From Tellurirhabdus rosea (GTDB taxonomy: Bacteria; Bacteroidota; Bacteroidia; Cytophagales; Spirosomataceae): a stretch of DNA of 64,000 nt. Shown in pieces: positions 58,457 to 64,000 of this stretch. The stretch spans positions 1,004,001-1,068,000 of the forward strand of contig NZ_CP111085.1 in assembly GCF_026278345.1 (NCBI RefSeq), in the 5' to 3' direction. The translations under genes were made by a program, and so were the position numbers. Each line of letters begins with the position of its first letter. Positions within the stretch are counted from its first letter, which is position 1. The notes beneath the pieces were generated by a model, which made no database searches, was not told the origin of the DNA, and saw nothing but the letters and a program-made list of their open reading frames with translations.

Positions 58457-59332
58457 GTGGCCCGACCGGATTTACTGCTCATTATTAACCCCTTATCGGG
58501 AACGGCTTCCCTCCCGGCCAAGCAGCGACTGGTGGCTGATCTGCAGAAACTGGCCGCCCGGGAAGGCTTCACGCCGGAGGCCGTCTTCACCGAACGTCCC
58601 GGCCACGCCACCGAACTGGCCCGCACAGCCGTCGATGCCGGATTGGGGCGGGTCATCGCCATCGGCGGTGACGGCACCCTGAACGAAACGGCCAACGCGC
58701 TGCTCCACACCCGAACGGCCCTCGGCATGGTGCCCGTCGGGTCGGGCAACGGCCTGGCGCGGCACCTCGGCATTCCGCTTTCGCCCCGGCAGGCGGCGGC
58801 ACGGGCCGTTTCCGGCAGACCGGTCGTGATCGACAGCGGGCGGATCAACGAACTGCCGTTTTTCTGCACGGCGGGCGTCGGCTTCGACGCACACGTGGCG
58901 CATTTGTTCGCCCGGCAGCCTACCCGGGGATTGCCTTCCTACATCCGCACAGCCTTCGGCGCGTTTCAGACCTACCGCCCCCAGACCTACCGCATCGACG
59001 GACAGCCCCACACGCTTTTCTCGCTGACCGTCGCCAATGCCGGGCAGTTCGGCAACAACGCCTGGATTGCGCCGCAGGCCAACATTGCGGACGGACAGCT
59101 CGATCTCTGCGCGCTTCAGCCGTTCCCGAAGCAGGCGGCCGGGATACTGGCCTGGCGGCTTTTCCGCAAAACGCTGCATCAGTCGCCCTACCTGCAAACC
59201 CAGCGATTCCGGTCTGTCACGATTTCGGGCGAGGGACCGCTTTCCATTCACATCGACGGCGAGCCGGTAGAACTACTTACCGACACCATGCGGGTGCAGG
59301 TCGTGCCGAACAGCCTTCTGGTCATTTTATAA
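58457..59332 (+). CDS. Diacylglycerol kinase family lipid kinase
   Basis: A 291-aa kinase of the DagK/YegS/sphingosine kinase family. LLIINPLSGTASLPAK (~6-21) is the P-loop-like start, GGDGTLNETANALL (~73-86) the catalytic GGDGT motif, and VPVGSGNGLARHLGIP (~94-109) the second conserved motif. The C-terminal beta-domain includes FCTAGVGFDAHVAHLF. It phosphorylates a lipid such as diacylglycerol or a sphingoid base; the presence of an SPT-like gene 2 kb away makes a sphingoid substrate possible. The GTG start follows the 37-aa ORF by 2 nt. Confidence 0.92.
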   Translation: MARPDLLLIINPLSGTASLPAKQRLVADLQKLAAREGFTPEAVFTERPGHATELARTAVDAGLGRVIAIGGDGTLNETANALLHTRTALGMVPVGSGNGLARHLGIPLSPRQAAARAVSGRPVVIDSGRINELPFFCTAGVGFDAHVAHLFARQPTRGLPSYIRTAFGAFQTYRPQTYRIDGQPHTLFSLTVANAGQFGNNAWIAPQANIADGQLDLCALQPFPKQAAGILAWRLFRKTLHQSPYLQTQRFRSVTISGEGPLSIHIDGEPVELLTDTMRVQVVPNSLLVIL

Positions 59333-59333
59333 A

Positions 59334-59371
59334 AAAGGCTGACAGCCGGGTGGTGCCCCGCGTCAGCCTTT
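59334..59371. terminator. Terminator after the lipid kinase
   Basis: AAAGGCTGAC (59334-59343) pairs with GTCAGCCTTT (59362-59371) around an 18-nt loop that can itself pair partly. It lies between the lipid kinase and the convergent PepSY-like lipoprotein gene. Confidence 0.72.
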
Positions 59372-59397
59372 CCGGTTGTCAACCCAATCATTCTCTC

Positions 59398-60207
59398 CTA
59401 TCGGCGGTGTTCGAGCTTCTGCACAAAGGTGCCGTCAGCCGCGAAAACCAGCGCCACCGGACGACCCGTGGCCGGTTTCACCCACACCAGAAACTGGCCG
59501 GATGCATTTTTGCCCGCTACTTCAATCGTCGAACCGGCGTAGTTCTTCGAGACGTATTCCGTTACGGCCGTCGGCAGGGTAGCCACGTCGATCCGTTCAA
59601 ACTTCTCTTTCGGTTTGCGGACCAGCTCTTCCTTGAACGTCCCGTCGGTGTTGAAGACCAGCGTCTTCTTCTCGTTGTTGACCGTAATCATCACGAAATA
59701 ACCGCGGCTGGCATCTTTGGCGGCCAGATGGATGGTCGCGCCGGCGTAGGTCGCGGCGATGTACGACTTGATGTTGGCGGGCAGATCCGCTTCCGCAACC
59801 GTCTGCAGGCTGTCGCGTCCGCCTCTCGGACCCGGTTTACGGCCTTCCGGACGAGCTACCTCCCGGTTGAATGTCCCATCCGAATTGAAAAGCAGCGTTT
59901 TGCGCTCGTTGTTCTGCGTCAGGGCCACCAGAATATTGCCGGAATCGTCCTTTGCCGCATAAGCGATCGTGGCACCGGAATAATTCGTCGAAACGTAGCT
60001 GGAAACCGTGGCAGGCAGTTCCGTTGCGGCGATCTTGGTCAGTTTCTTTTTGCTGTGAAAGCCGGTGGTATCTCCCGCCAGGCGGGCGGTGCTATTGACG
60101 GCGGTATCGGCCGTTTCCGGCTCAACAGCGGTCTGATTCTGATCACATGACCATAAGGCCACACTAACAAGGGCAACGGCCCCCAGGTACAGCACTCCTT
60201 TTTTCAT
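59398..60207 (-). CDS. PepSY-like lipoprotein with three tandem repeats
   Basis: A 269-aa lipoprotein (signal ending VALWSC, Cys21). Three successive ~65-residue PepSY-like (DUF2874-type) units are visible, each with LPxxVxxYVxxNYxGAT, a KDxSGxxxV centre and a TLLFNSDGTF-type end: ~63-114, ~142-195 and ~210-265. The middle linker is rich in Pro, Arg and Gly. Periplasmic PepSY-like proteins bind or inhibit other proteins; the triplication probably arose within the gene. It follows the Rieske gene by 39 nt on the same strand, indicating an operon. Confidence 0.83.
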   Translation of the reverse strand: MKKGVLYLGAVALVSVALWSCDQNQTAVEPETADTAVNSTARLAGDTTGFHSKKKLTKIAATELPATVSSYVSTNYSGATIAYAAKDDSGNILVALTQNNERKTLLFNSDGTFNREVARPEGRKPGPRGGRDSLQTVAEADLPANIKSYIAATYAGATIHLAAKDASRGYFVMITVNNEKKTLVFNTDGTFKEELVRKPKEKFERIDVATLPTAVTEYVSKNYAGSTIEVAGKNASGQFLVWVKPATGRPVALVFAADGTFVQKLEHRR

Positions 60208-60246
60208 GGTTTTGTACGTTTGATTTGGGAAAATTGTAGTTAAAAC

Positions 60247-60651
60247 TTAGGAATACACCCGGACGATTGGCCCTTTCTGGTCCACTTTGTAGACGGTCAG
60301 ACCGCGTCGTCCGTTGGCATTGAGCCCGTTGCCGCCGGTATCGAAGCGGGCACCGTGGGCGGTACAGTAAAATTCATTGTTGCGAAACGTGATCTGCCGC
60401 TGTCCTTCGTGGCTGCATACCTGGGAAGCCGCCACCAGCGCCCCGGTCAGCGTGCGGGCCACGACAACGCTGTTTCGCACCACGTAGCCGCCCGGTTTCA
60501 GAAGCAGCGCATTGGCGGGCTCGCTCAGGTCCAGATCGAAATCCACCGGACCAATGGGAGTCACCTCCTGGCTGTTCTGACAGGACGCCAGCAGAGCCCA
60601 AAGCGCAGCCCCCCGGAAACCCATTGATTTTAAAAATTCATTTCGATTCAT
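60247..60651 (-). CDS. Rieske [2Fe-2S] lipoprotein
   Basis: A 134-aa exported Rieske protein. The N-terminus MNRNEFLKSMGFRGAALWAL and LLASC give a lipoprotein signal with Cys24. The cluster ligands are Cys79 and His81 (VCSHEGQ) and Cys96 and His99 (YCTAHGARFD), the complete Rieske set. The ATG at 60649-60651 is used; twenty upstream codons lack a signal. It could carry electrons in the periplasm or at the membrane surface; its partner redox protein is not in the window. It is divergent from the ECF sigma gene. Confidence 0.9.
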   Translation of the reverse strand: MNRNEFLKSMGFRGAALWALLASCQNSQEVTPIGPVDFDLDLSEPANALLLKPGGYVVRNSVVVARTLTGALVAASQVCSHEGQRQITFRNNEFYCTAHGARFDTGGNGLNANGRRGLTVYKVDQKGPIVRVYS

Positions 60652-60859
60652 GCTTCCTCGACAGAATACCCGTTCGTCGGTGGCAATCAGGCCGGGTTTG
60701 CTTCTGTTCATGGGTAAATACGCCGGGGCTCAAAAGCTGTGTTGCAGCGGGATTAAAAAATTTTCGGAATTTTATTTTTATGAAAAATTATACGACAGGC
60801 CGCAACGATTCGTTGCCGAACCACGTATTTGTCTCTGTAACGATAATCGACAAAGGCCT

Positions 60860-61468
60860 TTGTTTTTTCGTAAACGCTCTTCTTTCTCGGAACAGGACCT
60901 GGACAGCGTCCTGACGGCTTGCCTGGCGGGGGAAGCGCAGGCCCAGCGTACCCTCTTCCGGCAGTTCTACAGCTACGCCAAGAGCGTCTGCCTGCGCTAC
61001 GCCGCTTCCACCGAAGAGGCCGAAGAGATTCTCAATGACAGCTTCCTGAAAGTCTTCCAGCGGCTGCACCAGTACGACCGCGCACACGCCTTCAAGGGCT
61101 GGCTGCGGGCCATCGTTATCAACACGGCCATCAGTTATCACCGAAAATACCACAAGCTGGACACGGTGGCGGGTCTGGAGGCGGGCATGGACGCGACCTT
61201 CGACGAGAGTGTGGTCGACCGCATTGCCGCCGACGAGATTCTGGCGATGGTTCAGCAGTTGCCGCCCTCGCACCGCACGGTGTTTTCGCTGCATGTAGTC
61301 GATGGCTACAGCCTCCGCGAAATTGCCGGGATGCTGGACAGCAACGAAGCCACGGTCCGGTCGCATTTTCTGCGGGCGCGGCTCCGCTTGCAGGAGATGA
61401 TCCGCGCGGCCTACCCGGTTTTTTTTTCGAGTGACACGTTGACGAATACAAAATTGTATGAAAACTGA
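60860..61468 (+). CDS. ECF-family RNA polymerase sigma factor
   Basis: A ~202-aa sigma factor with regions 2 (~18-85: LACLAGEAQAQRTLFRQFYS-like, AEEILNDSFLKVFQRLHQY, FKGWLRAIVINTAIS) and 4 (~125-180: LPPSHRTVFSLHVVDGYSLR, EIAGMLDSNEATVRSHFLRAR). The start is uncertain: the ORF is open from an ATG at 60650, but conserved homology begins near the TTG at 60860 (FFRKRSSFSEQDL), which is used here. The 60652-60859 stretch is AT-rich and likely regulatory. It overlaps the next gene by 11 bp, so sigma factor and partner are coupled. Confidence 0.85.
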   Translation: MFFRKRSSFSEQDLDSVLTACLAGEAQAQRTLFRQFYSYAKSVCLRYAASTEEAEEILNDSFLKVFQRLHQYDRAHAFKGWLRAIVINTAISYHRKYHKLDTVAGLEAGMDATFDESVVDRIAADEILAMVQQLPPSHRTVFSLHVVDGYSLREIAGMLDSNEATVRSHFLRARLRLQEMIRAAYPVFFSSDTLTNTKLYEN

Positions 61469-63008
61469 TAAGTTCAACGAATCCATCCGCCGCAAACTGG
61501 AAAGCGTCGATCCTGATTATCAGGAATCTGCGTGGACCCGTTTGCAGTCCCGGCTACCCGCTCCGGTTGTGAAACCGATGTGGCAGCTGCGGTGGGGGCT
61601 GACAGCGGCCGCGGCCTCCGTGGCGACGGTGCTGCTGGCCGGGTCCTTCTGGCTCTACCAGGCCAACCAGCAAAAGGCGGCGGCCATCGAAGTGCTGCGG
61701 TCTCAGGTGGCTGCGTTGAAGAAGAAACAACAACCCACGGGTTCGGCGGCGCTGCCCACACCTGTCCGGGAAGTGGATACGGTTTACATTACCCGGTACG
61801 TCGAAAAACCGGTTTATCTGACACCGGACGGCCAGCGTCCGGGCACTGAAGAAGCGCTGGCAGACCGGGTTCAATCTGACCGGAATGAGGCGCTTTCGGC
61901 CGCTGACCGGGACACGAAAGCGGAAACCGGCACGGCGCCGGACCGGGAGGCGGTTCCGTCCAACCCGGATGAGTCAAACGGCAACGCTTCGGAAAACCGG
62001 CTCCGTACCGGCACCCGTCCGGACAGCCGCCGGGTTACCTCCCGGTCGGGCAATTCCTTGCAGAACACAGCGGAAGAGGCTGGCGGAAGCAACAGACGAA
62101 GCGGTGATTTCCGCAAAAATGACTCTTACGCGGGTCGCCGCACGGGCGGGAACCAGCCTTTGGGGCCGACGTATTCCACGCCTTCCGGGACCTCCGGCAA
62201 CCGGGGCGGCAGCGGGGCGATGGACAGTCCTGCTCCGTCGGCCAGCGGCTCGGAAGCGGGTTCCGCCCCTACCGGTCTGGCCGCTCTTGAGCTGATGAAA
62301 AGCCTCCCGATTCGTCCGGACTCGGCCTATTTTGTCGACCGATACGCGCGCCGCTCCCGGCGGGTACGGTTCCAGACCAATCCGGCCCTGCTGAGCAAGC
62401 CCACCATCGAAGAACCGGTGCCCCTTTTCCGGGTACGGGCCGGACTCGGCGGCGATCTGGCGATTGGGCAGCGCAGTGTCGGCTTTGCCGGAGAAGTGCT
62501 GCTCGGTCGGCATCTGGTGGTCAGTGCCGGAATCAACCGCAGTGTGCTCATCGGCGGCGACTTCCTGACGGACATCGAATTCAACCGGAAAACCCTTAAA
62601 GACTTCCGGCGTGACTACGTTCCCGGCATCGACCCCCGCCACGACATCACCAACATTGACCGGAAGACGGTTTTGTGGCAGGTCCCGGTATCGGTCGGGG
62701 TACGCCTGCCGATCGGCAACGGGTTTACGGCGATTCCTTCGGCCGGAGCCACGTTCAGCCTTCAGGCGGACGAGCGCATTACGTTCACCTACCGCCGCGG
62801 ACCGGGCGATTTTAACCAGAAACTTATCGGCGTCCGCCGCCCCAACGACTGGTACACGACCTGGGCGGTGTCGATGCCCATCGAAAAACAGTGGGACCGG
62901 ATTGCGCTGCAGGTCGGGCCGCTGATTAATGTACCGTTCAAAACGGCTCCGAACGGCTTCAACACCTTCACCGGCGGCGTCCGGGCCCGCGTTTTGTACC
63001 AGTTTTAG
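61458..63008 (+). CDS. Anti-sigma-like membrane protein with large periplasmic part
   Basis: A 516-aa protein overlapping the sigma gene. Residues 1-40 are cytoplasmic (FNESIRRKLESVDPDYQESA) and could hold the sigma factor, a single helix follows (~45-66), a short coiled coil (~68-92), a long low-complexity Ser/Gly/Arg/Asp-rich region (~110-275), and a C-terminal ~200-residue domain with outer-membrane beta-barrel-like strands (~330-516: FRVRAGLGGDLAIGQRSVGF, VSVGVRLPIGNGFTAIPSAGA, VRARVLYQF). This resembles Bacteroidota anti-sigma proteins that span the envelope, but the barrel fusion is unusual. Confidence 0.7.
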   Translation: MKTDKFNESIRRKLESVDPDYQESAWTRLQSRLPAPVVKPMWQLRWGLTAAAASVATVLLAGSFWLYQANQQKAAAIEVLRSQVAALKKKQQPTGSAALPTPVREVDTVYITRYVEKPVYLTPDGQRPGTEEALADRVQSDRNEALSAADRDTKAETGTAPDREAVPSNPDESNGNASENRLRTGTRPDSRRVTSRSGNSLQNTAEEAGGSNRRSGDFRKNDSYAGRRTGGNQPLGPTYSTPSGTSGNRGGSGAMDSPAPSASGSEAGSAPTGLAALELMKSLPIRPDSAYFVDRYARRSRRVRFQTNPALLSKPTIEEPVPLFRVRAGLGGDLAIGQRSVGFAGEVLLGRHLVVSAGINRSVLIGGDFLTDIEFNRKTLKDFRRDYVPGIDPRHDITNIDRKTVLWQVPVSVGVRLPIGNGFTAIPSAGATFSLQADERITFTYRRGPGDFNQKLIGVRRPNDWYTTWAVSMPIEKQWDRIALQVGPLINVPFKTAPNGFNTFTGGVRARVLYQF

Positions 63009-63013
63009 ATTAG

Positions 63014-63075
63014 CCAAAAAAGAGACGGCCCGGCTTGTTCTGTCAGAATTGAACAAGCCGGGCCGTTTCTTTTGG
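63014..63075. terminator. Bidirectional terminator at the right edge
   Basis: A ~25-bp stem: ACGGCCCGGCTTGTTC (63025-63040) and GAACAAGCCGGGCCGT (63051-63066) pair perfectly, extended by A-rich and T-rich ends (63014-63024 and 63067-63075) with small mismatches. It serves the convergent anti-sigma-like and LD-carboxypeptidase genes. Confidence 0.9.
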
Positions 63076-63079
63076 CGCT

Positions 63080-63988
63080 TTAGGAAAAAATCAGCCGGGC
63101 ACCGGAGTCCAGTACCTCTAGGGTCGCCTCGTGGCCAACCGGCAGGGCCAGATTCAGGGCCACGTGTCCGACCGGAAAATTAAAGCAGACCGGGTAATCG
63201 TAACCGGCTACGTGTTCCGCGATGATTTCGTCCGTTGTTTTGCCAAAAGGGGCCGTTTCGTTGATCCGCATGTCCGAAAACTGACCGACCAACAGCCCCG
63301 CCAGCTTTTCCAGTCGCCCGGCGCGCCGCAGTTGCAGCAGCATCCGGTCGAGGGAGAAATACGTCTCGTCGATGTCTTCGATAAACAGAATTCTGCCGCG
63401 ATAGTCCACGTCCGAGGGGGTTGCCAGCATGTTGGTCAGCATGGTCAGGTTGCCGCCCAGCAGCGGGCCGGTGGCCTTTCCCGGGCGGTTCAGCGGGTGC
63501 GGCGCGGTGGCGTACGGAGCGACCTTCTCGCCAAAAAGCCATTGCCGGAGCGTTTCAACGGCCGGGCCGCCGCCCTCCTGCCCGAACAGTTTGGGCATAA
63601 CGGCATGCAGACTTTCGACGCCCAGGGTCTGCAAATGGTAGTGGACCGCTGTAATGTCGCTGAAACCCACGACCCATTTCGGATGGTTTTGAAAACCGGT
63701 AAAATCCAGCCCGTCGAGCAGCCGGTAGCTTCCGTACCCGCCCCGGACGGAGAAAACGGCCCGAACGTCCGGATTGTCGAGCATGTGCTGGAAGTCGTGG
63801 AGCCGCAGGGCATCGTCCCCGGCAAACTGAAAGTGGCTGCTGGTCAGGGACTGGCCTTCCAGCACGTTCAGCTTCCACTCGTCGCGGAGAATTCGGAAAG
63901 CAGGTTCGAGGGTATCGTAATCGAGGCGGCTGGCCAGGGCAACGAGGCCAACGGTATCGCCGGGCCTGAGAAATGGGGGAACGCGCAT
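63080..63988 (-). CDS. LD-carboxypeptidase (S66 family)
   Basis: A 302-aa cytoplasmic serine peptidase that cuts the terminal D-Ala from murein tetrapeptides during cell-wall recycling. The nucleophile is Ser110 in VVGFSDIT, the catalytic glutamate is in LFIEDIDETYFSLDRML (~201-217), and the histidine in NFPVGHVALN (~269-278). Length and motifs fit LdcA/S66. The gene is complete, with a start near the right edge (63986-63988). Confidence 0.93.
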   Translation of the reverse strand: MRVPPFLRPGDTVGLVALASRLDYDTLEPAFRILRDEWKLNVLEGQSLTSSHFQFAGDDALRLHDFQHMLDNPDVRAVFSVRGGYGSYRLLDGLDFTGFQNHPKWVVGFSDITAVHYHLQTLGVESLHAVMPKLFGQEGGGPAVETLRQWLFGEKVAPYATAPHPLNRPGKATGPLLGGNLTMLTNMLATPSDVDYRGRILFIEDIDETYFSLDRMLLQLRRAGRLEKLAGLLVGQFSDMRINETAPFGKTTDEIIAEHVAGYDYPVCFNFPVGHVALNLALPVGHEATLEVLDSGARLIFS

Positions 63989-64000
63989 GAGGTATTGTTA

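Noticed and set aside
60650-60859. An N-terminal extension of the ECF sigma factor, or a frameshifted upstream gene
   Set aside because: The extension has no sigma-factor homology, is AT-rich and overlaps the divergent Rieske promoter region. No neighbouring frame carries a recognisable domain, so I treat it as leader.
1-64000. tRNA, rRNA, transposase or phage genes
   Set aside because: I looked for such genes in all intergenic gaps and in the open frames and found no supported example.

Overview
The window is chromosomal DNA of a Bacteroidota member, most probably a Cytophagales/Spirosomaceae-type bacterium (Spirosoma/Larkinella-like; the genus is inferred). Support comes from two Oar-like TonB receptors with carboxypeptidase-regulatory N-termini, a secreted M64 protease with a type IX secretion (Por) C-terminal domain, a Bacteroidota histone H1-like protein, a YfhO giant membrane protein, an alpha-oxoamine synthase of the sphingolipid/sulfonolipid type, few Shine-Dalgarno sequences, and promoters of the TTTG-N19-TAnnTTTG class. 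Coding density is high. No tRNA, rRNA, CRISPR, transposase, integrase or prophage gene was seen, so this looks like core chromosome rather than an island.

Layout. 1-5.8 kb (minus): two paralogous outer-membrane receptors flanking a DUF4397 lipoprotein. 6-13 kb (plus): selD, an esterase, an RsmI-like methyltransferase, a metallo-hydrolase, a TSUP permease, pssA, purS and a fabH homologue, then a convergent CoA-binding protein. 13-25.8 kb: a free-standing NUMOD4/HNH protein, a 1258-aa sensor kinase, a single-cysteine IscA-like protein, HMG-CoA lyase, mutS2, the T9SS M64 protease with its overlapping lipoprotein, and an LEA-2 protein. 25.8-39.5 kb: yfhO, a membrane-anchored patatin, an MsrP-like molybdoenzyme, a HAD-ROK-SIS sugar operon, a DUF1264 lipoprotein, a Tat-exported xylose-isomerase-like protein, and small stress or membrane proteins (YitT, rhodanese, OsmC). 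39.5-47.7 kb: a hydrolase, topoisomerase IB, a YdaT/YetF pair, TolC, an amidohydrolase lipoprotein, a Kv-type channel and a hotdog thioesterase. 47.7-57.3 kb: a PGM1-related ATP-grasp ligase, ispD, queA, a beta-propeller lipoprotein, a DUF1080 lipoprotein, biotin carboxylase, the alpha-oxoamine synthase and histone H1. 57.3-64 kb: MaoC, SnoaL-like, a tiny membrane ORF plus lipid kinase, a Rieske plus PepSY pair, an ECF sigma factor with an overlapping membrane protein, and LD-carboxypeptidase.

The most unusual signal is non-coding. At least 13 intergenic gaps are filled almost stop-to-stop or stop-to-start by long inverted repeats. Their arms are built from short degenerate words (GAATGACT-like, TTTAAGG-like, TTATGAG-like, AACGTTGAAGG-like, GGAGGAA-like), and many share a GC-rich inner stem of the form GCTYCGC...GCGRAGC. 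Repeatedly the palindrome arm itself supplies the stop codon of the adjacent gene. A second dispersed repeat of about 70 bp (ending in GTGCCGTRGGTACG) occurs three times, twice as a head-to-head pair. A separate 16-bp perfect palindrome covers the start codon of the rhodanese gene, and a 15-bp palindrome sits inside the spacer of a near-perfect promoter before the alpha-oxoamine synthase.

Gene functions are assigned from motifs and family resemblance read by eye. No database search was run.
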